Below, in pieces: positions 34,269-43,461 of a stretch of DNA of 64,000 nucleotides. Source of the DNA: Enterococcus avium ATCC 14025 (GTDB lineage Bacteria; Bacillota; Bacilli; Lactobacillales; Enterococcaceae); assembly GCF_000406965.1 (NCBI RefSeq), contig NZ_KE136368.1, positions 118,876 to 182,875 on the forward strand, read 5' to 3'. Made by a program: the position numbers and the translations under genes. Within the stretch, counting starts at the first letter, position 1; each line of letters opens with the position of its first letter. The notes under the pieces are model-generated. The model was not told the DNA's origin. It saw only the letters and a list, made by a program, of their open reading frames with translations, and searched no databases.

Positions 34269-35609
34269 ATGCCGAAAAAAGATCTAGCTAAAGAGGATAT
34301 TAAACGAATTGTAGAAGAAGAAAATGTCCGTTTTTTACGTTTGATGTTCACAGACATCATGGGGACAATCAAAAACGTTGAAGTACCAGTTAGTCAAATG
34401 GAAAAAGTCCTAGATAACAAAATGATGTTCGACGGTTCATCTATTGAAGGATTTGTCCGTATTGAAGAAAGTGATATGTATCTGTACCCAGATTTATCTA
34501 CATGGATGATTTTCCCATGGGAAAGTGATCACGGAAAAGTCGGTCGTTTAATTTGTGATATTTACAGTCCAGATGGCACTCCGTTCCCAGGCGATCCGCG
34601 TGGAAACTTAAAGCGCGTCCTAAAAGGAATGGAAGAATTTGGCTTCACATCATTTAATTTGGGACCTGAACCAGAATTCTTCTTATTCAAAATGGATGAA
34701 AATGGTGATCCTACATTGGACTTGAATGACAAGGGTGGTTACTTCGATTTTGCGCCAACTGACTTAGGAGAAAATTGCCGTCGCGATATCGTGTTAGAGC
34801 TTGAAAGCTTGGGATTTGAAGTAGAAGCTTCTCACCATGAAGTAGCTCCGGGACAACACGAGATTGATTTCAAATACGCGGATGCTATTGAAGCTTGTGA
34901 CAATATTCAAACATTCAAATTAGTGGTTAAAACAATTGCTCGTAAGCATGGTCTGCATGCGACATTTATGCCAAAACCTCTGTATGGTATTAATGGTTCT
35001 GGTATGCACTGCAATATGTCACTATTCAATGACGAAGGCAATGTCTTCTATGACGAAGATGGCCCAATGAAATTAAGTAAAACAGCGTACCAATTTTTAG
35101 CAGGTCTTTTAAAACACGCGCGTGCATACACGGCAGTATGTAATCCAATTGTTAACTCTTATAAACGTTTAGTTCCTGGCTTTGAAGCTCCTGTTTATGT
35201 GGCTTGGAGCGGACGTAATCGTTCTCCTTTAATTCGTATTCCTGAGTCTCGCGGTTTATCTACACGTTTGGAATTACGTTCAGTTGACCCAGCTGCTAAT
35301 CCATATTTAACAATGGCGGTTCTGTTAGAAGCTGGCTTAGATGGTATTCGCAATGACTTGACTCCACCAGCAGCAGTTGATCGCAATATCTATGTGATGA
35401 CTGAAGAAGAACGTAAAGAAGCAGAAATTTACGATTTACCTTCAACGATCCACAATGCGATCAAAGCACTACGTGAGGATCAAATTATGATTGATGCCTT
35501 AGGAAGTCATATCTATACGAATTTCAATGAAGCAAAACGTATGGAATGGGCAGCTTTCCGTCAAACTGTTTCAGAATGGGAACGCGATCAATACTTAGAG
35601 CTTTATTAA
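34269..35609 (+). CDS. glnA: Glutamine synthetase, type I (GSI-alpha)
   Basis: GlnA makes glutamine from glutamate, ammonia and ATP as a dodecamer. The 446 residues suit the short, non-adenylylated GSI-alpha form of Firmicutes. Motifs are [59 protein letters not shown] and [13 protein letters not shown]. The adenylylation Tyr region of enterobacterial enzymes is not present. Expression should follow the GlnR box in front of glnR. Confidence 0.97.
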   Translation: MPKKDLAKEDIKRIVEEENVRFLRLMFTDIMGTIKNVEVPVSQMEKVLDNKMMFDGSSIEGFVRIEESDMYLYPDLSTWMIFPWESDHGKVGRLICDIYSPDGTPFPGDPRGNLKRVLKGMEEFGFTSFNLGPEPEFFLFKMDENGDPTLDLNDKGGYFDFAPTDLGENCRRDIVLELESLGFEVEASHHEVAPGQHEIDFKYADAIEACDNIQTFKLVVKTIARKHGLHATFMPKPLYGINGSGMHCNMSLFNDEGNVFYDEDGPMKLSKTAYQFLAGLLKHARAYTAVCNPIVNSYKRLVPGFEAPVYVAWSGRNRSPLIRIPESRGLSTRLELRSVDPAANPYLTMAVLLEAGLDGIRNDLTPPAAVDRNIYVMTEEERKEAEIYDLPSTIHNAIKALREDQIMIDALGSHIYTNFNEAKRMEWAAFRQTVSEWERDQYLELY

Positions 35610-35623
35610 TCCTAACTCGCAAT

Positions 35624-35656
35624 ACTCTTGAGGAACTCCTCAAGAGTTTTTTTTTA
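35624..35656 (+). terminator. Terminator after glnA
   Basis: A 10-bp perfect stem, ACTCTTGAGG with CCTCAAGAGT (35624-35633 with 35638-35647), is followed by nine T residues. Confidence 0.92.
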
Positions 35657-35796
35657 TATCCGAAAAAAGAATCTTATAATGAGCGCCAGCTCTTCTCGTG
35701 TGGGTTTGATAGAGGTCAAATCAACAAAGCAGATTCTCGTACAGTAACGTATAATAATAAGTAGTAGACAGTATTTATGTAGAAAGGAGAGTATCT

Positions 35797-36369
35797 ATGA
35801 TAAAAGGAAATAAAACAATACTGAAGGCGGCGACTTTAGCAGATCGCCAGCGTGTATACGATTGGTGTTTTCAATCAGAAACGACCAAATCCCATAGCGG
35901 ACCGCCGGATTATCCTGAAAAAAAGATTGCGACTTTTCAAGAGTTTTACGAAGATTATTATGAGGAATATTATTTTAATGGAACCCGACCAGAGAAGGGC
36001 CAGGGCTTTATCATCATGAATGATCAAGAAGCTGTGGGATTCATTAGTTATTCGGCTTTTCATTTGAAACCACATTCTGCGGAGCTGGATATCTGGATGA
36101 AAGATGAAGCAAATTGTGGAAAAGGCTTTGGAAATGATGCAATTCTAGCCTTGAGTAATTATTTAAATCAACAGTTAGCCATTAAACTTCTAATTCTCGC
36201 ACCCTCCAATAAAAATAGTCGAGCAATTAAATCCTATGAAAAATCAGGTTTCGAGCGTACAAATAAAATGATGTCTGATTTTCTTTCAAAGGACTATCAA
36301 TCGCTTTATGGCGCTGGCGATTATGGTGTTTCAGGAACAGCAATATTGATAAAGTGCTTTGCAAAGTAA
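35797..36369 (+). CDS. GNAT-family N-acetyltransferase
   Basis: The 190-residue GNAT protein includes the acceptor-side N-terminus KAATLADRQRVYDWCF, beta strands GFIIMNDQEAVGFISY and the acetyl-CoA pyrophosphate loop region MKDEANCGKGFGNDAI, then LAPSNKNSRAIKSYEKSGFE. The closest style is the branch that contains RimJ- and AAC(6')-like enzymes, but no substrate can be given from sequence. GAAAGGAG precedes the ATG. It is a single-gene unit after glnA. Confidence 0.85.
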   Translation: MIKGNKTILKAATLADRQRVYDWCFQSETTKSHSGPPDYPEKKIATFQEFYEDYYEEYYFNGTRPEKGQGFIIMNDQEAVGFISYSAFHLKPHSAELDIWMKDEANCGKGFGNDAILALSNYLNQQLAIKLLILAPSNKNSRAIKSYEKSGFERTNKMMSDFLSKDYQSLYGAGDYGVSGTAILIKCFAK

Positions 36370-36372
36370 AAA

Positions 36373-36392
36373 ACTCCCGAACAAACGGAAGT
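36373..36392 (-). terminator. Terminator of tspO
   Basis: On the minus strand ACTTCCG-TTTGTT-CGGGAGT (one G-U pair) is followed by six T residues. Confidence 0.6.
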
Positions 36393-36405
36393 CCTTTACG
36401 AAAAG

Positions 36406-36873
36406 CTAATTTAAAATGGCCAATCCAAAGGAAAGATAGGTTGCATAAGCGATCCAAATCAGATAAGGAATAAAGCAAATTGCAGCTCCTTTAGATATGC
36501 CGCGAAACTCACGAATACTGAAAATAATCGTTATCAGAAGAAAAAGACTGATGAATGATGCAATCCAGAAGTGTGATCCGCCGAAGAAAATAATGCTCCA
36601 AATAAAATTAAGCACTAGCTGAATACCAAAAAGAAAATACGCGAGCGTTTTACTTTTTGGCTCTTTACTGTCAATCACAAGAAATAACGCTAGACCAATC
36701 AACGCGTAAAGTACAGTCCAAATGATTCCGACGATATTTCCTGGCGGTGCTAAAAATGGCTTGTTTAGCTGGGCGTAGATAGCGGGAATATCACCAGCAA
36801 AAAATCCTGATATAGAACCTATTAATTCTACACCAATGATACAAGCGAGTAGTTTAAAAAATCGATTTAACAT
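36406..36873 (-). CDS. tspO: TspO/MBR-family tryptophan-rich membrane protein
   Basis: The 155-residue protein has five transmembrane helices and the TspO signatures LNKPFLAPPGNIVGIIWTVLY and LVLNFIWSIIFFG. Members bind and may degrade tetrapyrroles and take part in stress responses. AAAGGAGG precedes the ATG on the minus strand. In an organism with hemC nearby a porphyrin role is possible, but the genes are about 36 kb apart and no link is shown. Confidence 0.92.
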   Translation of the reverse strand: MLNRFFKLLACIIGVELIGSISGFFAGDIPAIYAQLNKPFLAPPGNIVGIIWTVLYALIGLALFLVIDSKEPKSKTLAYFLFGIQLVLNFIWSIIFFGGSHFWIASFISLFLLITIIFSIREFRGISKGAAICFIPYLIWIAYATYLSFGLAILN

Positions 36874-37120
36874 GGTTTACCTCCTTTATTACTTGAAGTT
36901 TGTTGTACTCAAGTGTACTCTCTACTTATTCAGTATAACGAGGATTATCCTTAAAAGAAAAAAAGATGCTTAAGAAAAACAATCTAACTTAGTAAAAGCA
37001 TGTTATAATAATTCGGAAGATTTTCTAAAGCCAAGAGATTGGCAACTTGCAAAATTTGTAAGTTTTGTCTTCTTTTAGTAAAATGTAATTGTTGATAATT
37101 CCAAGGAGAGGTGTGAGAAA

Positions 37121-37390
37121 ATGGGATACACAGATGAAACAGTCCGTTTTGATTTTGATGACAATCGTAAAAAAGAGATTAGCGAAACATTAACGATTGT
37201 CTACAATGCTTTAGCTGAAAAAGGCTATAATCCAATCAACCAAATCGTCGGCTATTTATTATCAGGAGATCCTGCGTATATTCCTCGTTATCAAGATGCA
37301 CGAAACTTGATTCGTCGTCACGAGCGCGATGAAGTGATGGAAGTTTTAGTGAAATATTACTTGAAGGATCATGGTATAGATATTCGATGA
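37121..37390 (+). CDS. ireB: IreB-family regulatory phosphoprotein (UPF0297)
   Basis: This 89-residue cytosolic protein (DUF965/UPF0297) is the substrate of the PASTA kinase IreK in enterococci, where it tunes cephalosporin tolerance. It matches the family from the N-terminal [10 protein letters not shown] to the end, including [20 protein letters not shown] and [13 protein letters not shown]. The N-terminal Thr (Thr4 or Thr7) is the expected phosphorylation region. AAGGAGAGG precedes the ATG. It overlaps ruvX by 4 bp, the standard Firmicute order. Confidence 0.94.
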   Translation: MGYTDETVRFDFDDNRKKEISETLTIVYNALAEKGYNPINQIVGYLLSGDPAYIPRYQDARNLIRRHERDEVMEVLVKYYLKDHGIDIR

Positions 37391-37815
37391 GAGTAATGGG
37401 ATTAGATGTCGGCTCAAAAACTGTCGGAATTGCGGTCAGCGATCCATTTGGCTGGACGGCTCAAGGAGTCGAGATCATCCGAATTGATGAAGAAAAAGGG
37501 AAGTTTGGCTTTGAACGCTTAGGTGAATTGGTCAAAGAATACCAAGTTACTAAGTTTGTGGTGGGGCTTCCTAAAAACATGAATAATTCGATTGGTCCTA
37601 GAGCAGAAGCTTCGATGGTTTACGCCGAAAAAATCAAGGAACTTTTTGATTTACCAGTAGAATTCCAGGATGAACGACTAACGACAGTGCAAGCTGAACG
37701 AATGTTGGTGGAACAAGCGGATGTCTCGCGATCAAAAAGAAAAAAAGTAATCGACAAACTTGCTGCGGTCATGATTCTACAAAATTATCTTGATCGAACG
37801 AGTAACAAACTTTAG
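37387..37815 (+). CDS. ruvX: Putative Holliday junction resolvase / pre-16S rRNA nuclease YqgF
   Basis: The 142-residue RNase H-fold protein has [16 protein letters not shown] (first acidic site), [14 protein letters not shown], and [12 protein letters not shown] with the conserved Asp-Glu-Arg. YqgF acts in 16S rRNA 5' maturation in E. coli and is also proposed as a Holliday junction resolvase. It overlaps ireB by 4 bp (ATGA), and the DUF1292 gene follows 15 bp later. Confidence 0.95.
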   Translation: MRVMGLDVGSKTVGIAVSDPFGWTAQGVEIIRIDEEKGKFGFERLGELVKEYQVTKFVVGLPKNMNNSIGPRAEASMVYAEKIKELFDLPVEFQDERLTTVQAERMLVEQADVSRSKRKKVIDKLAAVMILQNYLDRTSNKL

Positions 37816-37830
37816 AAAAGAGGAATAGAT

Positions 37831-38151
37831 ATGGCACATGAACACACACATGACCATGATCACGAGCACGATCATGACCACGAACATGAAGTAATTACTT
37901 TAGTGGATGATGAAGGAAATGAAACACTCTACGAAATTCTTTTGACAATTGATGGTCAAGAAGAATTTAATCGCAATTATGTATTGCTTTATCCAGCGGG
38001 TGCGCCTGAAGATGAAGATGTTGAATTGCAAGCCTATGCATATGTTGAAAACGAAGACGGTAGCGAAGGCGAACTACAACAAATTGAAACAGACGCTGAA
38101 TGGGATATGATTGAAGAAGTCTTCAATACATTCATGGCAGAAGAAGAATAG
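37831..38151 (+). CDS. DUF1292-family protein with a His-rich N-terminus
   Basis: This 106-residue acidic protein of the YrzB/DUF1292 family is the usual third member of the ireB-ruvX operon. The family core is [20 protein letters not shown] and [20 protein letters not shown]. Before it the sequence alternates strictly: nine His at positions 3, 5, 7 and so on to 19, spaced by Glu, Asp or Thr. Such a run could bind zinc, nickel or copper. The function of the family is unknown. Confidence 0.88.
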   Translation: MAHEHTHDHDHEHDHDHEHEVITLVDDEGNETLYEILLTIDGQEEFNRNYVLLYPAGAPEDEDVELQAYAYVENEDGSEGELQQIETDAEWDMIEEVFNTFMAEEE

Positions 38152-38157
38152 AGAAAT

Positions 38158-38190
38158 AAGCGGAATCCAGTTAAAAAGGATTCCGCTTTT
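38158..38190 (+). terminator. Terminator after the ireB-ruvX-DUF1292 operon
   Basis: An 11-bp stem, AAGCGGAATCC with GGATTCCGCTT (38158-38168 with 38178-38188), is followed by TT. The leftward small gene ends close by at 38203. Confidence 0.75.
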
Positions 38191-38202
38191 ATAATACAGA
38201 AT

Positions 38203-38391
38203 TTATTTATTTTGTACTATCTCCATCACAAAGATGAGGAGGCTGATAGTAAAAAATGTCAGTAGGATAAAGTGAATGAATGTGAATAAATTTAATTGCT
38301 CCCTAGCTAAATAAGCACAAAATGAAGCGATGAAATATAAAAACCCTAAAGTAACCGCACTCTTTAGAATGTTTTTCAGAGATTTCTTCAT
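38203..38391 (-). CDS. Small membrane protein, 62 residues
   Basis: I do not recognise a family. The 62 residues have a basic N-terminus (MKKSLKNILKSAV) and two hydrophobic helices joined by a short polar loop. A strong GAGGAGGGATGA site precedes the ATG on the minus strand, which supports real translation. It is convergent with the DUF1292 gene. Confidence 0.65.
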   Translation of the reverse strand: MKKSLKNILKSAVTLGFLYFIASFCAYLAREQLNLFTFIHFILLTFFTISLLIFVMEIVQNK

Positions 38392-38631
38392 TCATCCCTC
38401 CTCTCTTTCAAAAGATTATGAACTTAGAACTTGAGTGTCAATTATATAATTGTTTATTCTTGCTTAAATGATAAATCAAAAGGCTCTGTCTGGTTGATTT
38501 ATTTAGAAGATTTAGTTGGCAAAAAGATAGTTTTATACTCGGATTCTATTATTATTTTTATGGAATATAAGCAAAAAGACTATATAAGCTAATCATTTGT
38601 CACCCATCAAAGGAAAGCGTAACATTAGTTT

Positions 38632-38645
38632 TGTAAACGTTATCA
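38632..38645 (+). promoter_or_regulatory. cre (CcpA) site before lactate oxidase
   Basis: TGTAAACGTTATCA matches the cre consensus TGWAANCGNTNWCA at all 14 positions. It ends about 5 bp before the GGAGG ribosome site of the lactate oxidase gene, so CcpA binding should block its transcription when glucose is present. Confidence 0.8.
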
Positions 38646-38665
38646 CTTTGGAGGTAGGAAATCAG

Positions 38666-39769
38666 ATGGAGAAAATTTATCAAGCCAGTACAGCAGAAGG
38701 TGCAATCGATTTTATAAATATGTTTGATTTAGAAGAAGCTGCAAAAGAAGTCATACCAAAAGGCGGATATGGTTATATAAGCAGCGGTGCCGGAGATATT
38801 TTTACGTATCAGGAAAATGAAAAGGCTTTTAATCATAAGCTGATAATCCCTCATGTATTAAGAGATGTTGAACTGCCGGATACAAGGACGAAGTTTGATG
38901 GCGAGGATTTAACAGCTCCTATAATTATGGCTCCAATCGCCGCACATGGATTGGCAAATGTGGCAGGCGAACGAGCTTCAGCCAAAGGTGTTGCCCGTTT
39001 TGGGACCATTTATACGGCTAGTTCCTATGCCTCTTGTACTTTGGAAGAAATCCGTGAAGCTGGCGGAGAAGATGCACCACAATGGTTCCAGTTTTATATG
39101 AGTAAAGATAATGGAATCAATCAAGATATTTTATCTATGGCTAAGCGCAATGGAGCAAAAGCAATTGTGTTGACTGCCGATGCAACTGTTGGCGGCAATC
39201 GTGAAACGGATCGGCGCAATGGCTTCACTTTTCCTTTAGCAATGCCGATTGTCCAAGCGTATCAATCAGGAATTGGACAGACAATGGATGCAGTTTATGG
39301 CTCATCAAAACAAAAATTAAGCCCTCAAGATGTCGAATTTATTGCCAGCTATTCTGATCTTCCGGTTTATGTTAAAGGAGTTCAGTCTGAAGAAGATGTT
39401 GAAAGAGCACTTGGTTCGGGAGCATCAGGAATTTGGGTCTCCAACCATGGTGGACGTCAATTAGACGGTGGGCCAGCATCTTTTGATTCATTACAATATG
39501 TTGCCGAAGCAGTGGCGGGAAGAGCACCAATCGTTTTTGATAGTGGTGTACGCCGCGGTCAGCATGTCTTTAAGGCACTTGCCTCGGGCGCTGATTTAGT
39601 TGCAATTGGTCGACCGGTGATTTATGGGCTGGCGTTAGGCGGTTCTACTGGTGTACAGCAAGTCTTTGATTTCTTCAAAAAGGAATTGGAAATGGTAATG
39701 CAATTAGCCGGTACTCAAACAGTAGAGGATATTAAAAAAATTGTTTTAAGAGAGAATCGTTATTTATAG
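38666..39769 (+). CDS. L-lactate oxidase (FMN-dependent alpha-hydroxyacid oxidase)
   Basis: This FMN enzyme oxidises L-lactate with O2 to pyruvate and H2O2. The 367 residues (start ATG 38666, GGAGGTAGG upstream) follow the lactate oxidase family: GGYGYISSGAGDIFT, IMAPIAAHGLA, ASSYASCTLEEI, WFQFYMSKD, the catalytic His and Arg in WVSNHGGRQLDGGPA, and FDSGVRRGQHVFKALASGA. Lox is more likely than glycolate oxidase by this pattern, but substrate specificity is inferred. A perfect cre site lies in front. It appears monocistronic. Confidence 0.9.
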   Translation: MEKIYQASTAEGAIDFINMFDLEEAAKEVIPKGGYGYISSGAGDIFTYQENEKAFNHKLIIPHVLRDVELPDTRTKFDGEDLTAPIIMAPIAAHGLANVAGERASAKGVARFGTIYTASSYASCTLEEIREAGGEDAPQWFQFYMSKDNGINQDILSMAKRNGAKAIVLTADATVGGNRETDRRNGFTFPLAMPIVQAYQSGIGQTMDAVYGSSKQKLSPQDVEFIASYSDLPVYVKGVQSEEDVERALGSGASGIWVSNHGGRQLDGGPASFDSLQYVAEAVAGRAPIVFDSGVRRGQHVFKALASGADLVAIGRPVIYGLALGGSTGVQQVFDFFKKELEMVMQLAGTQTVEDIKKIVLRENRYL

Positions 39770-40242
39770 AAGAAGTCGTTTACATCTATAACTTGCATTT
39801 TAGATGTAAAATTTTCTCTGTGACTAAATGATAAATAGCCAGTCGGAAGTTCAAACTCAGTGACTTCAATAAGTTGCATAGAGTTTTTCAAACAGTCGAA
39901 ATAGGATAGTTTAGAAATCCTTTCGAAAAATACACAATAAAAGCATAATCGAATGTTCTTATTTCTATCAAACTTGGTAGAATAAGAACATTTTTTTATC
40001 GAAAGGGATACCATTATCCTATCTATTTTTGAAAGATCAAGTTAATTTCAAATAGAGTACATTCTAAAAATAATAAATAAAATCTGTTATTTAAAGTTTG
40101 TTCTATTACACAATGTTGAGTAGCTTATTCTGTGTTAATAGCTGTTTTTCATAGGCGCTTTACTATATGTTTTGGTTTTTTGTATGTTATAAATGAGGCA
40201 TCGTTTAATTAACTTATTAAAAAAGAAGTGGAGATGACAACA
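39770..40242. other. Intergenic stretch with a terminator-like hairpin
   Basis: The gap has no supported gene. An 84-codon leftward frame (39760-40014) lacks a ribosome site. A hairpin, ATGTTCTTAT with ATAAGAACAT (39953-39962 with 39982-39991) followed by seven T residues, could end a rightward transcript, perhaps a long lactate oxidase 3' region. Confidence 0.5.
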
Positions 40243-41079
40243 GTGAGAAAATGGTTGATGGGATTAATGGTGATTACAACGGGATTCGTTCTAACTGCAT
40301 GTGGGAGCACACAATCAAGTGAGGATGATAGCTGGAAAAAAGTTAAGGATAAAAATGAACTGATAGTTGCTACGTCTGGGACACTTTTCCCGTCTTCTTA
40401 TTATAATGATGAAAACGAGTTGAGCGGCTATGATGTAGATGTAGCAAAGGCTGTTGCAAAGAAATTAGATTTAAAGATCAAGTTTAAGGAATACAATGTT
40501 GACGGGCAGGTTACCGCTGTTAATCGCGGAGAAGCTGATTTTGCAGCGAATGATTTTGGTATGTCAAAGGATCGGGCTGAGAAATTTTCATTATCTTCTC
40601 CCATTAAATATTCCTTCGACAGTATGATAGTTCGAAAAAGCGATGATTCTGGAATTCATTCCTTAAAGGATTTAAAAGGTAAAAAAGCCGCTGGTGAACC
40701 CAATACGAGTTATATGAAAATTGCCGATAAATACGGGGCAAAAGCAGTGACCTACGATAACGCTACAAATGATCAATACTTGACTGACGTAGCTAATGGA
40801 CGAACGGACGTAATTTTGAATGACTATTACTTGCAAAAGATGTCTCTGGCAGCTTTGCCAGATATTCCAGTAAAAATTCTAGAAGATGTTTATTTTAATG
40901 CGAATTCTACTGGCTTCCTATTCGATAAGAAAAATCAGGTGTTAAAAACAAAAGTGAATACTGCACTTGAAGAGTTGAAGAAGGATGGAACGCTAAAGGA
41001 AATAGCTGAACAGTATTTCGGTACGGATGTTTCAACAAAACCTAAGCAAGAAGTAACTGAAAAGGTCTCGGCGGATTAA
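40243..41079 (+). CDS. Polar amino-acid ABC transporter, substrate-binding lipoprotein
   Basis: This is a cluster 3 (SBP_bac_3) binding protein. I chose GTG 40243 after GGAG; the frame opens at 40228. The signal peptide ends at the lipobox LTAC-G, so Cys is lipidated and the protein is anchored outside the membrane. The mature domain shows LIVATSGTLFPSSYYNDENELSGYDVDVAKAVAKKL and the typical FAANDFGMSKDRAEKFSLSSP. The ligand is probably a polar amino acid such as cystine, glutamine or arginine. The permease gene starts at its stop (overlap of 1 bp). Confidence 0.9.
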   Translation: MRKWLMGLMVITTGFVLTACGSTQSSEDDSWKKVKDKNELIVATSGTLFPSSYYNDENELSGYDVDVAKAVAKKLDLKIKFKEYNVDGQVTAVNRGEADFAANDFGMSKDRAEKFSLSSPIKYSFDSMIVRKSDDSGIHSLKDLKGKKAAGEPNTSYMKIADKYGAKAVTYDNATNDQYLTDVANGRTDVILNDYYLQKMSLAALPDIPVKILEDVYFNANSTGFLFDKKNQVLKTKVNTALEELKKDGTLKEIAEQYFGTDVSTKPKQEVTEKVSAD

Positions 41080-41741
41080 TGTATATACCAACTATTGATT
41101 TAAGCCTAATGTTAGAATCGATTCCTTTTTTATTAAGTGGATTGGGCTATACTATTGGAATCAGTTTGGCGGCATTTTTCTTTGGTAATTTGTTAGGTAT
41201 ACTTATGACCATTTTAGGATTTGTTCCTTTTCGAATAGTAAAACTATTTGTTCGTTTCTATTTATCTTTTTTAAGAGGGACGCCAGCATTGGTTTTACTG
41301 TTTTTACTTTATTTCGGACTTCCATATCAGCTGAATGCAGTAGTAGCGGCGATTATTTGTTTTAGTTTTACCAGCAGCGCTTTTATTGGTGAAATCTATC
41401 GCGGGTCGATTGCCGGAGTAAATGCTGGTCAATGGGATGCAGCTTATGCACTAGGAAATCGTTTCTTTCCCACGATGCGTTATATCATTTTGCCACAAGC
41501 CTTCCGGATTTCAATTCCAGCTTTGAGTAACGTAGCGATGGACTTGTTAAAAGGTACTTCATTAGCGGCAATGATTACAGTACCTGATATTTTTCAAAAG
41601 GCAAAAATCATTGGTGGACGTACTTTTGATTATTTGTCGATGTATCTTCTAGTAGCATTAATTTACTGGCTGCTTTGTGTGGGGATCGGCCATATTCAGC
41701 ATCAGCTAGAGAATTATTTTCAGCAAAAATATATTGTGTAA
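41079..41741 (+). CDS. Polar amino-acid ABC transporter permease
   Basis: The 220-residue permease is of the HisM/GlnP type with about five helices. The EAA loop is recognisable in AAYALGNRFFPTMRYIILPQAFRISIPALSN, and SLLRGTPALVLLFLLYFG-like sequence marks the N-terminal part. It overlaps the binding-protein gene by 1 bp. No ATPase gene follows: a terminator lies directly after, so the complex must borrow an ATPase encoded elsewhere. Confidence 0.9.
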   Translation: MYIPTIDLSLMLESIPFLLSGLGYTIGISLAAFFFGNLLGILMTILGFVPFRIVKLFVRFYLSFLRGTPALVLLFLLYFGLPYQLNAVVAAIICFSFTSSAFIGEIYRGSIAGVNAGQWDAAYALGNRFFPTMRYIILPQAFRISIPALSNVAMDLLKGTSLAAMITVPDIFQKAKIIGGRTFDYLSMYLLVALIYWLLCVGIGHIQHQLENYFQQKYIV

Positions 41742-41755
41742 TTACATCTTTAATC

Positions 41756-41787
41756 AAGCGGGGCCTTAAACGGCTCCGCTTTTTTAT
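41756..41787 (+). terminator. Terminator after the amino-acid ABC genes
   Basis: A GC-rich stem, AGCGGGGCC with GGCTCCGCT (one internal mismatch), is followed by six T residues. Confidence 0.8.
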
Positions 41788-41805
41788 CGAGCTTTATAGA
41801 TAATA

Positions 41806-41834
41806 TTGATAAACAACTTAAGAAATTGGATAAT
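41806..41834 (+). promoter_or_regulatory. Putative promoter of the two-component operon
   Basis: TTGATA at 41806-41811 and GATAAT at 41829-41834 with a 17-bp spacer, 38 bp before the response regulator start. Confidence 0.6.
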
Positions 41835-41871
41835 AGAGGATGTAAATAAATGATGTGAAGAGGATCATAGG

Positions 41872-42552
41872 ATGACAAAGAAAATTATTTTAATTGAAGA
41901 TGATGAAAATCTCCGTCGAGGAATCTCCTTTTACCTAGAGCAAGAAGGATACGAAGTTATAGTAATTAATCGTGTTCAAGGTTCAATCGAAAAGATAAGA
42001 AAGAATTCACCAGACTTAATTATTTTAGATGTCACTTTACCTGACGGAAATGGCTTTGAACTATGTCAGGAAATTCGGAAATTTTCAGCTGTTCCAATTT
42101 TCTTTCTGACGGCACATGATTTAGAGTCGGATATTCTCACAGGACTCTCGATCGGCGGAGATGATTACCTAACGAAGCCATTTTCGTTAGCAATTTTAAA
42201 GGCGAAAGTTGCGTTGGTTTTTAAAAAGAAAGAGGATCAGTCAAGGAAGATTGAGTTACCGCCTTTTATGCTTAATTTGGATACTCATCGTTTGTTCAAA
42301 AATGGCCAAGAGATCCCCATGAGTTCAACAGAATTCCGACTGATTAATTATTTGATGAAAAATGCTGGGATTGTTTTAGAAAAAGAAGCGTTGTTAGAAA
42401 CATTGTGGGATGATCAAGGAAAATTTGTTGATGAGAATGCGCTATCGGTTAATATTCGTAGGATTCGAGTAAAGCTTGAAGAGGATCCAAAAAAACCAAA
42501 ATATATTGAAACGGTTCGAGGGGTTGGATACCTCTGGAAGCGAAGGGAGTGA
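41872..42552 (+). CDS. OmpR-family response regulator
   Basis: The 226 residues form a receiver domain (acidic pocket in IILIEDDENLRRG, phosphoacceptor Asp in LIILDVTLPDGNGF, Lys in YLTKPFSL) and a winged-helix DNA-binding domain ending in IRVKLEEDPKKPKYIETVRGVGYLW. It is paired with the histidine kinase 6 bp downstream. The target is probably the ABC exporter that follows, where direct repeats precede the promoter. Confidence 0.94.
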   Translation: MTKKIILIEDDENLRRGISFYLEQEGYEVIVINRVQGSIEKIRKNSPDLIILDVTLPDGNGFELCQEIRKFSAVPIFFLTAHDLESDILTGLSIGGDDYLTKPFSLAILKAKVALVFKKKEDQSRKIELPPFMLNLDTHRLFKNGQEIPMSSTEFRLINYLMKNAGIVLEKEALLETLWDDQGKFVDENALSVNIRRIRVKLEEDPKKPKYIETVRGVGYLWKRRE

Positions 42553-42558
42553 TTAAGA

Positions 42559-43461
42559 GTGCTCTATAGCATAACAGTTTTATTTTCTATATGCGTATTA
42601 TTGATTTTTTTCTTCCAAATGCGAAAGCAGCATGAAAAGGAATTATCTACTATTGAAAAAGTTTTAGATAGTGTTATAAAGGGAGATTTTCCGAAAAATG
42701 CTGATTCTTACCAAGAAGGGCAAGAAAGCAAGTTGATTTTCAAAACATTACGAATCGCAGAAGCAAATCAACTTTATCAAGAAACAGCTGCGCGCGAAAA
42801 GCAACGTGTTCAAGAATTAATGGTTGATGCCGCTCATCAAATGCGGACACCCATCACGAGCATGCTGATGTTCACAGAACTATTGCAAAATAAACAATTA
42901 CCATTAAGTGAGTCGCAAGAATTCTTAAGACGCTTGTCTTTTGACTCTCAACGTCTAAATTGGTTGGTAGAAGAATTTTTACACATGTCAAAATTCGAAA
43001 CGGAATCGATGGAGTTAACAAAGGTGCGCCAAAATCTTAGTGAGACAATCCAACAAGCAATTCTTCAAAGCAGTGGAGCTGAGGATGAGCAGAAACGTTT
43101 TGTAGTAAAAGATGCAGATGTTGAAATTACTCATGATATAAAATGGACTCGTGAAGCAATTGGGAATGTGTTAGAAAACGCCATAAAGTACGCCTATAAA
43201 GACTCACAAATAGAGATATCGGTCGATCGTCTAATTTCTTATACAAGAATTTCAATCAAAAATTTTGGAAAAACCATTTCTAAAGAGGAATTACCTCAGC
43301 TTTTTGCAAAATACTATCGTGGGTCTCAGTATCGAAATACGATCGAAGGGTTTGGGATCGGTCTTTACTTAACAAAATTGATATGTGAGGCACAAGGAGG
43401 CTATGTTTTGGCGGATTCTCAAGCAGAACAGACGACGATTTCTCTATTCTTACAGAACTGA
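42559..43461 (+). CDS. Sensor histidine kinase with a single N-terminal helix
   Basis: The 300-residue kinase starts with GTG 42559. One hydrophobic helix (SITVLFSICVLLIFFFQM) is followed at once by a cytosolic linker, the H-box DAAHQMRTPITSMLM and an HATPase domain (NVLENAIKYAYKDS, GFGIGLYLTKLICEAQGG). There is no extracellular sensor domain. Kinases paired with peptide-type ABC transporters are commonly built this way and sense through the transporter, so that is my inference here. Confidence 0.92.
   Translation: MLYSITVLFSICVLLIFFFQMRKQHEKELSTIEKVLDSVIKGDFPKNADSYQEGQESKLIFKTLRIAEANQLYQETAAREKQRVQELMVDAAHQMRTPITSMLMFTELLQNKQLPLSESQEFLRRLSFDSQRLNWLVEEFLHMSKFETESMELTKVRQNLSETIQQAILQSSGAEDEQKRFVVKDADVEITHDIKWTREAIGNVLENAIKYAYKDSQIEISVDRLISYTRISIKNFGKTISKEELPQLFAKYYRGSQYRNTIEGFGIGLYLTKLICEAQGGYVLADSQAEQTTISLFLQN

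Noticed and set aside
35797..36369. Chromosomal aminoglycoside acetyltransferase of the AAC(6')-Ii group
   Set aside because: The N-terminus and core do not resemble that group as I know it; only the general GNAT fold is supported.
39760..40014. 84-codon leftward frame after the lactate oxidase gene
   Set aside because: No ribosome site at the first or the internal Met, and low-complexity Lys/Phe-rich composition with a terminator hairpin inside. A remnant gene cannot be excluded.
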